Below, piece after piece: positions 1 through 8,652 of a stretch of 64,000 bases of DNA; within the stretch, counting starts at the first letter, position 1; every line of letters starts with the position of its first letter. The notes under the pieces were generated by a model. It saw only the letters and a list, made by a program, of their open reading frames with translations, did not search any database and was not told the origin of the DNA. The stretch spans positions 14,971 to 78,970 of the forward strand of contig CAYVWB010000013.1 of NCBI GenBank assembly GCA_964455395.1, given 5' to 3'. Source of the stretch: CAYVWB01 sp964455395 (GTDB lineage Bacteria; Desulfobacterota; Desulfovibrionia; Desulfovibrionales; Desulfovibrionaceae). The position numbers were made by a program, and so were the translations under genes.

Positions 1-1007
1 TGCTGGGGGTGTACTTGCTGGTGTTGCCCGCCAACGCCGTGCTGGCGGTGACCAACGCGGTGTTCCGCGCCGCCAAGCGTGTGTATGTCCCCTTGGTTGC
101 GCTGACGTTGGTGAGCGTGGCGAACACCTTGGGCGACCTGGGGCTTGGCCTGGGCTGGTGGGGGGCGCCGGCGCTCGGCTACAAGGGACTGGCGTGGGCG
201 ACGTTCGGCTCCGTGGCCTTGGGGACGCTTTTCAACCTGGTGATGCTGGCGCGCTCGGGCATGTTGCGGGCGCATCGGTTTCCGCCCTTGCGTTGGATTC
301 GTCCGGCGTGGGGCTACCTCTTCAAGGTATCCTGGCCGGCTGGGGTTTCGCAGACGTTGTGGCAGTCCGGGTATCTGGTGTTGTACGCCATCACGGCGTC
401 GTTGCCTGTGGGGAGCGTGGACGCTCTGGCCGGGATGACGGCGGGCATGCGTGTGGAATCCGCGCTCTTTTTGCCGGCGTTCGCGTTCAACATGACCGCG
501 TCCATTCTGGTGGGGCACTACCTCGGCGCCGGCGATCCTGCTGGAGCGAAACGCGTCGGGTATCAGGTGCTCGGGCTGGGATGCGGGGTCATCACCGTAC
601 TGGGGGCGCTGCTGTTTCTGTGGTTGGAGCCCATTGCGAATCTCGTGGCGGCGACGCCGGCGACAGCGGTACAGACACAGGGCTATCTCGTGTACAATCT
701 GCTGGCCATTCCGTTCACCACGGCGACGATGATTCTGATGGGGATTCTCTCCGGCGCGGGCGCCACGTTGTACAGTCTGTTCATTTTCGGGGTGGCCACA
801 TGGCTGGTGCGTCTGCCCCTGGCGTATGTGTTGGGACATGTGGTATGGATGGAATCCGACGGCGTCTGGGTCGCCATGCTGGCGTCGCAGGTCGTCCAGG
901 CGTTTTCGGGTCTCTACATCTTCCACTACAAAAACTGGAGCCGGTTCGCCATGCGCGGCAAACGCAAGGCGCAGAAGCTGCACCCCGCGCCGTTGCGCAG
1001 CGCATGA
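1..1007 (+). CDS. MATE-family multidrug/cation antiporter, C-terminal part (5' end outside window)
   Basis: The open frame runs in from the window edge, so the true start is upstream; about 335 residues are visible. They form repeated hydrophobic segments typical of the second half of a MATE (multi-antimicrobial extrusion) transporter, an inner-membrane Na+ or H+ antiporter. The family-like stretch around FNMTASILVGHYLGAGDP, with its polar GAGDP turn followed by Ala-Lys-Arg, corresponds to the conserved region opening the C-terminal MatE repeat. The protein ends in a basic cytoplasmic tail (KRKAQKLH). The next gene starts 24 bp downstream on the same strand, so the two may be co-transcribed. 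Substrate cannot be told. Confidence 0.85.
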   Translation, partial: LGVYLLVLPANAVLAVTNAVFRAAKRVYVPLVALTLVSVANTLGDLGLGLGWWGAPALGYKGLAWATFGSVALGTLFNLVMLARSGMLRAHRFPPLRWIRPAWGYLFKVSWPAGVSQTLWQSGYLVLYAITASLPVGSVDALAGMTAGMRVESALFLPAFAFNMTASILVGHYLGAGDPAGAKRVGYQVLGLGCGVITVLGALLFLWLEPIANLVAATPATAVQTQGYLVYNLLAIPFTTATMILMGILSGAGATLYSLFIFGVATWLVRLPLAYVLGHVVWMESDGVWVAMLASQVVQAFSGLYIFHYKNWSRFAMRGKRKAQKLHPAPLRSA

Positions 1008-1031
1008 CCGCCAGCCGCCCCCCTCATCCCT

Positions 1032-1913
1032 ATGCCTGTCAACCGCCATACGCCACTGCTTTCGGAGCAGGATGAATACCTCGCGCGGTTCGCCGCGTGC
1101 GCCGAGAAACCTTCCGACTACAGCTTCGCCAACATTTACGGCTGGGCCGAACACTACGGGCTGGAATGGGCCTTCGTCAGCGATTGCGCCTGGATCCGGC
1201 AGACACTGCCGCGGCCTGTGTGGTGGGCTCCCGTCGGCGCCTGGGAGACCGTGGACTGGGCCGCCTGCCCGGCCATGGCCGAGGGCGGTCATTTCATCCG
1301 GGCTCCCGAAACCCTGGTGACCATCTGGAGGGAGACGCTGGGTGAACGCGTCCACACCGTGGAAGCCCGGGACCAGTGGGATTATCTGTATGACGTGGAA
1401 GCGCTCATCCACCTCAAGGGCAACCGCTTCCACAAGAAAAAGAACCTCCTGCGGCAGTTCACCAAACAATACGACTACGACTACCAGCCCATGACGCCCA
1501 ACTGCGTGGAGGAAGCGCTGGAGCTGCAAGCCGAGTGGTGCCAGTGGCGCGAATGCGACCAGTCCGCAGCCTTGCTCGCCGAGAACATCGCGGTGGCCCG
1601 CGTGCTCAAGAACTGGGAGAGCTTACCCGGCGTCTTCGGCGCGAGCCTGCGCGTGGGCGACGAGATGGTCGCGTTCACTGTGGCGGAGGAACTCACGCCG
1701 GAGACGGTGGTCATCCATTTCGAGAAGGGCAAGCCCGGCGTCAAGGGCGTCTACCAGGCCATCAACCAGATGTTCCTGGAGCACGAAGCCCACGACTACA
1801 CCATCGTCAACCGCGAACAGGACCTGGGCGACGAGGGGCTGCGCAAAGCGAAGCTCTCCTACAATCCCACGGCGTTCCTCAAGAAATACGCAGTGGACAT
1901 CGACCCCGCCTGA
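1032..1913 (+). CDS. DUF2156 (phosphatidylglycerol lysyltransferase C-terminal-like) protein
   Basis: 293 residues with the look of the DUF2156 family, a GNAT-fold acyltransferase-like domain related to the catalytic part of MprF-type aminoacyl-phosphatidylglycerol synthases. The recognisable C-terminal signature is IVNREQDLGDEGLRKAKLSY, where the strongly conserved NREQDLG and the following Lys-rich helix are intact. Stand-alone copies without the membrane flippase domain are common in anaerobes and their acceptor is unproven. No good ribosome binding site precedes the ATG, which fits translation coupled to the transporter gene 24 bp upstream. Family call is firm, biochemical role is not. 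Confidence 0.8.
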   Translation: MPVNRHTPLLSEQDEYLARFAACAEKPSDYSFANIYGWAEHYGLEWAFVSDCAWIRQTLPRPVWWAPVGAWETVDWAACPAMAEGGHFIRAPETLVTIWRETLGERVHTVEARDQWDYLYDVEALIHLKGNRFHKKKNLLRQFTKQYDYDYQPMTPNCVEEALELQAEWCQWRECDQSAALLAENIAVARVLKNWESLPGVFGASLRVGDEMVAFTVAEELTPETVVIHFEKGKPGVKGVYQAINQMFLEHEAHDYTIVNREQDLGDEGLRKAKLSYNPTAFLKKYAVDIDPA

Positions 1914-2289
1914 CACCGCCCTGCCCCCCGCCTGGCGCCGCCCCGACCCGAGGGCCGCGCACACCGGCGTTGCTGCGGCTTTGGTCCAAAGAATGCGGGA
2001 CGGCTCGCGTCATCCATGGTATGCTGATGCGTTGAAGCGGCGCAGCCGGACCGTGCCGACTTCCGGAACGTCTGCCCCGCTGCTTGTCCCCCACGGAACG
2101 ACAGGCGGACGGCAGGGGGAGACGACTGCGGCGCGTGCTCCCGGAGAAGCCCCAGCGCGTCGCCATTTGACAGACGAGGCGGCCTGCTCTATGTGCTGCG
2201 CGTCTCCTCCAGAACACACGCAACCGATATACACACAGTCACGCCGGCCCGTCCGGCTGGCTGTTCAAGAATCCCGAGGATAATTCCGC
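1914..2289. other. Intergenic, DUF2156 gene to gltX
   Basis: 376 bp without a credible gene. Overlapping short frames on both strands are arginine/proline-rich artefacts of the high GC. A TATGCT hexamer near 2020 could be a -10 element for gltX but no matching -35 is seen. No hairpin with a T-run follows the upstream gene. Confidence 0.5.
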
Positions 2290-3708
2290 ATGCACGCCGC
2301 CTCCACTGTCGTCACCCGTTTCGCTCCAAGCCCCACCGGCCACCTCCACCTCGGGGGCGCACGCACGGCCCTTTTCAACTGGTTGCTCGCGCGCAGCCAC
2401 GGCGGTCGCTTCCTCCTGCGCATCGAAGATACTGACCGCGCCCGTTCGGACGCCTCCATCACCGCCGCCATCCTGGAAGCGCTCCAATGGCTCGGCATGG
2501 ACTGGGACGACGAGCCCATCTACCAGAGCACGAGGGATGCGCTCTACAATACGCATGTGGACGCCCTGCTGGAGCAAGGCAAAGCGTACTGGTGTCAATG
2601 CGCCCCCGAGGAAGTGGAAGCCATGCGCGAAAAAGCCCGCGCCGAAGGCCGCAAGCCCAAGTACGACGGCCGCTGCCGCGAACTGGGCCTGGGTCCCGGC
2701 GAAGACCGCGTGGTGCGCTTCAAGACGCCCTTGACTGGCGGCGTTCGTTACGAGGATATGGTCAAAGGCCCCATTGCCGTGGAGAACGCCGAACTCGACG
2801 ACTTGGTGCTGCGTCGCCCCGACGGCGCCGCCACGTACAACCTCGCCGTGGTGGTGGACGACCACGATCTGGCAGTGACCCACGTGCTGCGGGGAGAGGA
2901 CCACATCAACAACACGCCCCGGCAGATACACCTGTACGAGGCTTTGGGATGGCCCGTGCCGAGCTTCGGCCACGCGCCGCTCATCCACGGGCCGGACAAG
3001 AAGAAGCTCTCCAAACGACACGGCGCGCGCAACATCCTGGAGTATCGCGATGACGGCGTCTTGCCGGAAGCACTGGTGAACTATCTGGCGCGCTTGGGCT
3101 GGGCCCACGGCGACCAGGAACTTTTCAGCCGGGAAGAGCTGGCAAGGCTTTTCGATGTGAAGGGCCTCTCCTCCTCCGCAGCGTGCTTCGACCAGGACAA
3201 GCTGGAGTGGCTCAACAGCCACTACATCAAGGAAGCCTCGCCGCCGCGTCTCGCCGGGCTTCTGGCGGAGCAGTTCGCGCGTCGGGAGCTGCCAGCCGCC
3301 TCGCCGGAGGTTCTGGAGAAAATCGTCCTCCAATACCAGCCCCGGGCCAAGACCATGGCCGAGATGGCGGAGGAAGCCGCCGTCTTCATCATCCCGGACG
3401 AAGCCGTGGCGTATGACGCGAAAGCCGTGGCGAAATTCCTGAAGCCCGACGCGCGGACGATGCTGGAAGCGTTGCGTGAGACCTTGGCGGCGCTGGAGGC
3501 CTTCGACGAGGCGGCGCTGGAAAACGCCATCACGGCGTTCATGGAGTCCCGCGACATCGGCTTCAAACAGCTGGCGCAGCCTGTCCGGGTGGCCGTCACG
3601 GGCCGCACGCGCAGTCCGGGAATCTATGAAACCCTGGCCATTCTTGGACAATCGAGCACTTTGGCGCGCCTGGACCGCGCGTTGTCCGTGTCTGCGGACA
3701 GTGCATAG
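2290..3708 (+). CDS. gltX: Glutamate--tRNA ligase
   Basis: 472 residues, normal length for a discriminating bacterial glutamyl-tRNA synthetase, which charges tRNA-Glu in the cytoplasm. The class I signature is at the start (RFAPSPTGHLHLGGART, HIGH variant HLHLGG), followed by IEDTD; the KMSKS loop is KKLSKRHG near residue 240. The C-terminal half is the helical anticodon-binding domain. The start ATG has CGAGGA about 8 nt upstream and begins directly before the catalytic core. The gene stands alone, with a long upstream gap and a new promoter about 60 bp after its stop. Confidence 0.97.
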   Translation: MHAASTVVTRFAPSPTGHLHLGGARTALFNWLLARSHGGRFLLRIEDTDRARSDASITAAILEALQWLGMDWDDEPIYQSTRDALYNTHVDALLEQGKAYWCQCAPEEVEAMREKARAEGRKPKYDGRCRELGLGPGEDRVVRFKTPLTGGVRYEDMVKGPIAVENAELDDLVLRRPDGAATYNLAVVVDDHDLAVTHVLRGEDHINNTPRQIHLYEALGWPVPSFGHAPLIHGPDKKKLSKRHGARNILEYRDDGVLPEALVNYLARLGWAHGDQELFSREELARLFDVKGLSSSAACFDQDKLEWLNSHYIKEASPPRLAGLLAEQFARRELPAASPEVLEKIVLQYQPRAKTMAEMAEEAAVFIIPDEAVAYDAKAVAKFLKPDARTMLEALRETLAALEAFDEAALENAITAFMESRDIGFKQLAQPVRVAVTGRTRSPGIYETLAILGQSSTLARLDRALSVSADSA

Positions 3709-3767
3709 TCCGGCGACGAACCATCGTCATGGCCCGACCGGTGGCGAACATGGATGAAGATTTCCGC

Positions 3768-3795
3768 TTGACAATTCTTGCAGAGAATCTAAAAT
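3768..3795 (+). promoter_or_regulatory. Sigma70-type promoter in front of the c-di-GMP riboswitch
   Basis: TTGACA at 3768-3773 and TAAAAT at 3790-3795 with a 16-bp spacer: a consensus -35 and a 5/6 -10. The expected start of transcription near 3802 falls at the 5' edge of the riboswitch, which supports both calls. Confidence 0.75.
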
Positions 3796-3803
3796 GGTCA
3801 TCA

Positions 3804-3893
3804 GCCTGATTAGATAAAGCCAAACCCGTTGCGAGGCGGGGACGGAAAGCCACGGGCCTCACGCAGGCAGCCGGGTTGCCCCTGAAGACAGGC
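3804..3893 (+). promoter_or_regulatory. Cyclic di-GMP-I (GEMM) riboswitch
   Basis: The sequence has the conserved GEMM-I elements in order: CAAACC at 3821-3826, a helix CCCGTT/GGCGGG closed by a GCGA (GNRA) tetraloop at 3831-3834, GGGAC then AAAGCC at 3846-3851 (tetraloop-receptor side), GGGCCT, and the closing GCCGGGTTGCC at 3870-3880. It lies in the leader of the EAL-like/HDOD gene starting at 4060, right after a strong promoter. No T-run terminator is seen between aptamer and gene, so control could be at translation or by a hairpin not recognised here. Confidence 0.9.
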
Positions 3894-4059
3894 GCTGCAC
3901 TTCGCGTCTCCATGACCACCCGACTCGGGTCGCCATGACGCGAAAGTCCCTCCTTCTTCTCGACGCACCCTGCTTCCTGTCCGGCCCCCCACGGACGTCT
4001 CACCGCGCCGCGACGTGTCATACACCTCGGCTTGCGCCGAGCACTGAGGAGACAGGGCC

Positions 4060-5313
4060 ATGACATACGCACCAGACTCGGCCTTGAAGGAAGAGCACCT
4101 CTTCTTCTCAAAGCAACCCATCTTCACCAAGAACCCCAGGGTCTGGGGATACGAGCTCAGCTACAGGGACAACCCCTTCGCCAGCGTCGCCCCCGACGCC
4201 GGCCGCAACGGAGCCTTGCGCAATCTGGCGGCGAACGCCTACGCCCTCAAACTGCGCGGCGACGTGGGCGCACAGAAGCTCGTGCTCAACTTTTCGGAGC
4301 GTTCCGTCAAAGCCAAAGCGCCCAACGCTCTGCCGGCCTCCAACACAGTCATCGAGATGGACGAGACCGTCGTCTTGGATGATGAACTCCTCGCTGCGCT
4401 GGACGCCTTGCGCGCTGAAGATTACCTGGTGGCCATCAACGATTTCCAGGGTCGACCCGAAGCCGCTGCCTTGCTGGAGCGCGCAGACATCCTGAAAATC
4501 AACATCCGCGGCAAGCGTCCCCAGCACATCCTCGACCTGATGAACCGCGTGCCTGCCGGCAAAGCCATGCTGGTGGCTGCAGGCGTGGGCTCGCCGGAGC
4601 TGCTCAAGCTGGCCAAAGCGCTCGGCTTCAAGCTGTTCCAAGGCGCCTTCTTCCGCAAGCCGGAGTTCAAACAGGAGCGGCAGCTCACCTCCGGCGAAGC
4701 TTCGCGGCTCAAGCTGTTCGAAGTCATCTCCGGCGCGCCGGACTTCAACAAGCTCTCCCAAGCCATCGCCATGGACGCTTCCATCAGCTACCGCCTGCTG
4801 ATGTTCCTGAACTCCGCAGCGTTCAGCTTCCCGGTGGAAATCACTTCCATCCAGCACGCCGTGGTCCTGCTGGGGTGGGAGCAGATCAAGAACTGGCTGC
4901 GCGTGGCGGTGCTCACGGACATCACACCCCCTTCCAAGACGCTGGAGCTGGTGCGGCTGGCGGCTCAGCGCGCCAAGTTCTTCGAACTCACGGCGCTGCG
5001 CAACGGCTTGCCCGGCGAGACCATGGACCAGCTCTTTCTGCTGGGCCTCTTCTCCCTGCTGGAGCCCATGCTCGACATGCCCATGGAGAAGATGCTGAAA
5101 AACCTGCCCATCGACGACACCGTGAAGCAAGCCCTGGCTGGCAAGAAGACCCCCCTGGCCGGCTGGCTGGCCCTGGCCCAAGCCATCGAGGACGCCGACT
5201 GGGAAACCGTGGACACCCTGGTCAATGGCCTTGGTCTGGAGCGCGCGCTCGTCACCGGCAGCTACTACGACTCGCACGTGCTCACCAACTCCTTCTTCGA
5301 ACTGAGCAACTGA
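4060..5313 (+). CDS. Degenerate EAL + HDOD signalling protein (YuxH-like)
   Basis: 417 residues. The N-terminal ~200 residues follow the EAL phosphodiesterase pattern but are degenerate: the signature reads GYELSYR instead of an EAL-x-R motif, and the later acidic metal-binding positions read NDF rather than DDFG. The C-terminal ~200 residues are an HDOD domain (modified HD-GYP), with conserved segments such as SISYRLLMFLNSAAF and AVVLLGWEQIKNWL. Such EAL-HDOD proteins are usually not enzymes and act in signalling or motility control through unknown partners. GAGGAGA precedes the ATG. The c-di-GMP riboswitch in the leader means expression responds to the molecule that its EAL ancestor bound; a strong terminator follows the gene. 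Confidence 0.9.
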   Translation: MTYAPDSALKEEHLFFSKQPIFTKNPRVWGYELSYRDNPFASVAPDAGRNGALRNLAANAYALKLRGDVGAQKLVLNFSERSVKAKAPNALPASNTVIEMDETVVLDDELLAALDALRAEDYLVAINDFQGRPEAAALLERADILKINIRGKRPQHILDLMNRVPAGKAMLVAAGVGSPELLKLAKALGFKLFQGAFFRKPEFKQERQLTSGEASRLKLFEVISGAPDFNKLSQAIAMDASISYRLLMFLNSAAFSFPVEITSIQHAVVLLGWEQIKNWLRVAVLTDITPPSKTLELVRLAAQRAKFFELTALRNGLPGETMDQLFLLGLFSLLEPMLDMPMEKMLKNLPIDDTVKQALAGKKTPLAGWLALAQAIEDADWETVDTLVNGLGLERALVTGSYYDSHVLTNSFFELSN

Positions 5314-5434
5314 CAAAGCCCGCCAATTGGGGTCCGGTTCCGGCCGGACCCCGCCATCATATGACGTTGCGGCCTGCGAGGCCGTCCCGCCTGCATCCCC
5401 CCCTGCACCGCCGTCGTCCTCGCGTCGACGGCCG

Positions 5435-5464
5435 GCAAAAGGCCCCGCTCCCGGGGCCTTTTTG
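5435..5464 (+). terminator. Rho-independent terminator of the EAL-HDOD gene
   Basis: AAAAGGCCCCG / CGGGGCCTTTTT perfect stem around a CTCC loop, ending in the T-run 5459-5463. The arms are symmetrical, so it could work in both directions. Confidence 0.85.
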
Positions 5465-5586
5465 CGTGGGGTGTACCTGTGGAATGCTGCCGCGCGCGTC
5501 GTTTTTTTTTCGTGAATATGGCGCATTCGGCGTTGCTGCGCTTCAACCCCCCGACTTCGCGGGGCATCTGGCGGGTGGAGACAAAT

Positions 5587-5614
5587 TTGACAAAACGTTT
5601 TAAGTGTGTATTAT
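5587..5614 (+). promoter_or_regulatory. Strong sigma70-type promoter with internal palindrome
   Basis: TTGACA at 5587-5592 and TATTAT at 5609-5614, 16-bp spacer. The spacer begins with the perfect palindrome AAAACGTTTT (5592-5601), which overlaps the -35 and would suit a repressor site. Local sequence is far more AT-rich than the genes around it. Confidence 0.75.
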
Positions 5615-5895
5615 TCAATCCTGTCGCACCCAGTGATTCTCCGGGAAGGCGACGCGCATCACCACTCTCCAAACTGCATCACACGACCCTGCAGGACGCA
5701 ATGGCTGTCCCGAGGCCGGCATGGCTGCCGACAGTTGCGTCACACAAACGTCATACAACTGCGACACCACAGTCTCACGGACGCCATGTCGCATTCGCAT
5801 GGTGTTGATGCGCATCAGCTACGAACGGCACACCATTCCCCATCCGCACCCTCCCGGGCGGCTGTCCCCGCCTGAACCCGAACCAAGGAGTCCTT

Positions 5896-6522
5896 ATGAG
5901 CACTTGCTCCCCTGAACTGTGGCGCGCCACCTACGATGCCTGCAACACCGAGCAACTGAACACCGCCTACAAGCAGTGGGCGCAGGATTACGACCGCGAC
6001 ACCGTTCAAGGCATGGGCTACGTTGGACCCGTGCATGCCTGCCGCATGCTCGACACCTACCTGGAATCGCCCAAGAGCCGCATTCTGGACGCCGGCTGCG
6101 GCACCGGCCTTGTTGGCGAAATCCTCTGCGATCACGGCTACAACGCTGTGGAAGCCATGGACGTCTCCCCGGACATGCTCCGCGTCGCCGAAGAAAAAGC
6201 CTGCTATGACAACGTCTTCGAGGACGACCTCTCCAAGCGCCTCAAGGCTTCCGACAACACCTACGACGCTTCCATCTGCGTGGGCACCTTCACCTACGCC
6301 CACGTGGGCCCCGAGGGCTTCGACGAGCTCGTGCGCATCACCAAGCCGGGCGGCTACGTCTGCTTCACCATCCGCGACGGCGCCTATCAGGAATACGGCT
6401 ACCGCGACAAGCTCCGCAATCTGGAGCTCGACGGGCTCTGGAAACTGCAGGAGCTCGCCACCCTGGACTATCTCACCAAAGAGAACGTCACCGCGAAATT
6501 TTTCCTCTACGAAGTGAACTAG
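5896..6522 (+). CDS. Class I SAM-dependent methyltransferase (METTL27/WBSCR27-like)
   Basis: 208 residues, single Rossmann methyltransferase domain. SAM-binding motif I is ILDAGCGTGLVG, motif post-I is the acidic AMDVSPDML, and the C-terminal part has LVRITKPGGYVCFTIRD, the usual P-G-G strand. The N-terminal pattern (Tyr-x-x-Trp-Ala-x-x-Tyr-Asp then GYVGP) resembles the Methyltransf_11/25 proteins annotated as Williams-Beuren region 27-like. AAGGAG lies 6-7 nt before the ATG. Monocistronic: own promoter 300 bp upstream and a terminator 25 bp downstream. Substrate unknown (small molecule or protein). Confidence 0.85.
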   Translation: MSTCSPELWRATYDACNTEQLNTAYKQWAQDYDRDTVQGMGYVGPVHACRMLDTYLESPKSRILDAGCGTGLVGEILCDHGYNAVEAMDVSPDMLRVAEEKACYDNVFEDDLSKRLKASDNTYDASICVGTFTYAHVGPEGFDELVRITKPGGYVCFTIRDGAYQEYGYRDKLRNLELDGLWKLQELATLDYLTKENVTAKFFLYEVN

Positions 6523-6546
6523 CCACACCTGTCCACTACGAGAAAA

Positions 6547-6579
6547 GGCCGGCCGCTCCCATGCGGCCGGTCTTTTTTT
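6547..6579 (+). terminator. Rho-independent terminator of the methyltransferase gene
   Basis: GGCCGGCCGC / GCGGCCGGTC stem (one G-T pair) with a 6-nt loop, followed by seven T. Confidence 0.85.
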
Positions 6580-6683
6580 GGGCGATCGCACGCCCGCTTT
6601 CTCACCCTGTAGCCGTCGTTGGAGGCAGGCTATGCCTTGTGTGATGCGGTCCTTCCGGGACTGCGCAACCAAGGAGCTCTACC

Positions 6684-7499
6684 ATGGAACTCTCCCCAGA
6701 ATACGTCGATCAAATCAAGCAACAGCTGCTCCAGCGTCGGGAAATCCTGCTCGACCAGCGCGAGCGTCTTGACGATACGCGGCGCTCCCTGCAAGCCGAG
6801 CAAGCCGAACCCGAGGAACAAGCCCGCAACCAGGACGAACGACGCGCCATGGCCACCCTCCACGCCATGGAGACCGACGAACTCATTCTCGTGAACCAGG
6901 CGCTCCAGCGCATCGACGCCGGCGGCTTCGGCGTCTGCAAGGAATGCGAAGCGCCCATCGGCATGGCGCGGCTTTTCGCCATTCCATGGACGCCCCTCTG
7001 CAGAGACTGCGCCGCCGCCCATGTCATGGAGGACGCGACCTCCGAGACCATGGCCCCAACCGCTCCCCCGACGTCCGGCGCGCCCCTTGCCGCCGAAGGC
7101 TTCACGCCTCCGGCGGAATTCGCCGGCATGGACGACAACGCCAAAGCCGACGCCGTGCGCGAGTTGCTCCGTGGCTACGGACGCGCGCCTCTGGATTCGG
7201 TGGACATCGAGTTCGAAGGCGGGGTCCCCCGCGTCAGCGGCGTGCTTCCCGGTCCGGACGCCCACGAAGCGCTGCGCCACATGCTGGTGGACATCCTCGG
7301 CTTCAGCGGGATCATCGACGAGATACGCACGGAGCGGCCCTACGATCCGCCCGAACGCAAGGCCCCCCTGGGGCCCGCCGACGAAAAATCCGACGAGGAG
7401 ACGCTGCTCCAGGGCGAAGATCTGACGACGGACCCCGACACGGCAGAGGCCACGGGCGAGCCGATGGACCCCCCGGACCATCTGCGCACGGAGCGTTGA
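6684..7499 (+). CDS. DksA/TraR zinc-finger protein with C-terminal BON-like domain
   Basis: 271 residues. Residues 1-75 are a charged coiled coil; residues 85-109 are the DksA/TraR C4 zinc finger (C85-x2-C88 ... C106-x2-C109). After a proline/threonine-rich linker, residues ~155-215 have the BON pattern: helix AVRELLRGYG, strand DSVDIEFEGGVPRVSGVL, helix then GFSGIIDEI. The tail is acidic and disordered. DksA-type proteins enter the RNA polymerase secondary channel; BON domains usually bind membranes or partners, so the combination is unusual. The start is supported by AAGGAG about 9 nt upstream. Similar stand-alone TraR/DksA proteins are common; whether this one acts on polymerase is open. 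Confidence 0.82.
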   Translation: MELSPEYVDQIKQQLLQRREILLDQRERLDDTRRSLQAEQAEPEEQARNQDERRAMATLHAMETDELILVNQALQRIDAGGFGVCKECEAPIGMARLFAIPWTPLCRDCAAAHVMEDATSETMAPTAPPTSGAPLAAEGFTPPAEFAGMDDNAKADAVRELLRGYGRAPLDSVDIEFEGGVPRVSGVLPGPDAHEALRHMLVDILGFSGIIDEIRTERPYDPPERKAPLGPADEKSDEETLLQGEDLTTDPDTAEATGEPMDPPDHLRTER

Positions 7500-7845
7500 C
7501 GCGCTCACCCGGGGGATTGTCGCCTGCCCCCCGTCGGGGCAGCGTCCTCTGCTCGGGGGTGTGCCGGGAGCTTTCACGCGCGGACGTCCACCATCGCCGG
7601 ACCGTCACACGGCTGCGTCGTTCACGCCTGGTCGGGCGCAATCGGGCCGCATCGGGCCGCATCGAACCCGGTCATGCAGGCGACCTGGGCGAGTCCGCCG
7701 GGGGAAGGCCGGGCCGGCCGCGTCTTTTCGTGTTCTGCTCGCGGACCCGTGCCGTGCGGCGCTTGCCGTTCGACGAGATGCGGCCTTCGCGCGCGGGGGT
7801 CCTCCCTGTGCGCGACCACGACGACAGTGCGACGACAGTGCGGCG
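7500..7845. other. Convergent intergenic region with short tandem repeats
   Basis: 346 bp between two convergent genes; no gene or clear terminator seen. It holds a doubled 10-mer ATCGGGCCGC (7641-7660) and an 11-bp triple repeat listed separately. Confidence 0.5.
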
Positions 7846-7851
7846 TCAGTG
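7819..7851. repeat. Three 11-bp tandem units
   Basis: CGACGACAGTG at 7819-7829 and 7830-7840, and the variant CGGCGTCAGTG at 7841-7851, ending at the mutM stop codon. Confidence 0.7.
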
Positions 7852-8652
7852 CTGGTAGAGGACCGCTGCTTTCTGCTGACACTCGGGGCAAAGCCACGTG
7901 GGCCGGCCGTTGATCTCCATCTTGCCCAGAGGTTCGCCGCAGCGTGGACAGCAGTCGCCCTGCAGACGATGCGGCAGTAGCCAGTCCGCAGGCAAGGCCT
8001 CCGGATTCGCGTCGCTGCGGATGGCCTCCTCCAGCACTTCGCGCATGGCGTCGTGGAGGCGGCGCAGGTCGGCGCCGAGCAGATCCGACGTGGCGGATTC
8101 CGGATGGATGCGGGCGTGGAAGAGGATTTCGTCTGCGTAGACATTGCCCACGCCGGCGAGCAGCGACTGGTCCATGAGCGCGTTCTTTATCCGACCCCGC
8201 TTGTCCGAGAAGCGTTGCACGAAGGCGTCCCGGTCCAGACTCAAGGCGTCCGGCCCAACCTCCTTGGCGCGGTAGAAGGCCTCCAGGTCCTGCACCAAGC
8301 GCACTTCGCCGAACTTGCGCTGACAGTCGTAGGCGAGCGCGCCGCCCCCTTTGAAGCGAAAGAGGACCCGCGCGTGCTCCGGTTCGTCCGCTTCTGCTTC
8401 GAAATACCGGAAGAATCCGGTCATTCCGAAATGGAAGACCACCCAGCCGCCGCCATCCACCGCCACGGCGAGGTGTTTGCCTCGTCGTTGCAAGTCGGTG
8501 AAGCGTTTGCCCGTCAACACGCGCGCAAGCTCCGCGCCGGAGGTGTTTTCCAGCAGGGAGGCGTCCTTCACCTCCACGGCTTCCACGGTTCTTTCGAGGG
8601 CGTGTCGTTCGAAGTAGCGACCGAAGACTTCGACGTCTGGCAGTTCCGGCAT
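7846..8652 (-). CDS. mutM: Formamidopyrimidine-DNA glycosylase
   Basis: 268 residues, full length. It excises oxidised purines such as 8-oxoguanine and nicks the abasic site. The N-terminus MPELPDVE carries the catalytic proline (P2) and glutamate (E3); the conserved lysine lies in LQRRGKHLA. The helix-two-turn-helix segment LAGVGNVYADEILF is present and the C-terminal zinc finger is complete (C-x2-C ... CPECQQ). The residue after PELP is Asp-Val-Glu rather than the common Glu-Val-Glu, a conservative change. Transcribed toward the DksA-BON gene and divergently from flgE. Confidence 0.95.
   Translation of the reverse strand: MPELPDVEVFGRYFERHALERTVEAVEVKDASLLENTSGAELARVLTGKRFTDLQRRGKHLAVAVDGGGWVVFHFGMTGFFRYFEAEADEPEHARVLFRFKGGGALAYDCQRKFGEVRLVQDLEAFYRAKEVGPDALSLDRDAFVQRFSDKRGRIKNALMDQSLLAGVGNVYADEILFHARIHPESATSDLLGADLRRLHDAMREVLEEAIRSDANPEALPADWLLPHRLQGDCCPRCGEPLGKMEINGRPTWLCPECQQKAAVLYQH

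Larger units (their letters stand above)
5314..5895. other. Intergenic with terminator, promoter and long leader
   Basis: 582 bp. It contains the terminator at 5435, a run of nine or ten T at about 5502-5510, and a promoter at 5587-5614 that leaves a leader of about 275 nt before the methyltransferase gene. The leader has no recognised riboswitch; it includes the perfect 12-bp palindrome TGATGCGCATCA at 5806-5817. No gene seen. Confidence 0.6.

Noticed and set aside
2239..3651. 470-codon minus-strand frame opposite gltX
   Set aside because: Antisense shadow of a conserved gene in high-GC DNA; low-complexity Val/Gly/Arg-rich product with no family pattern.
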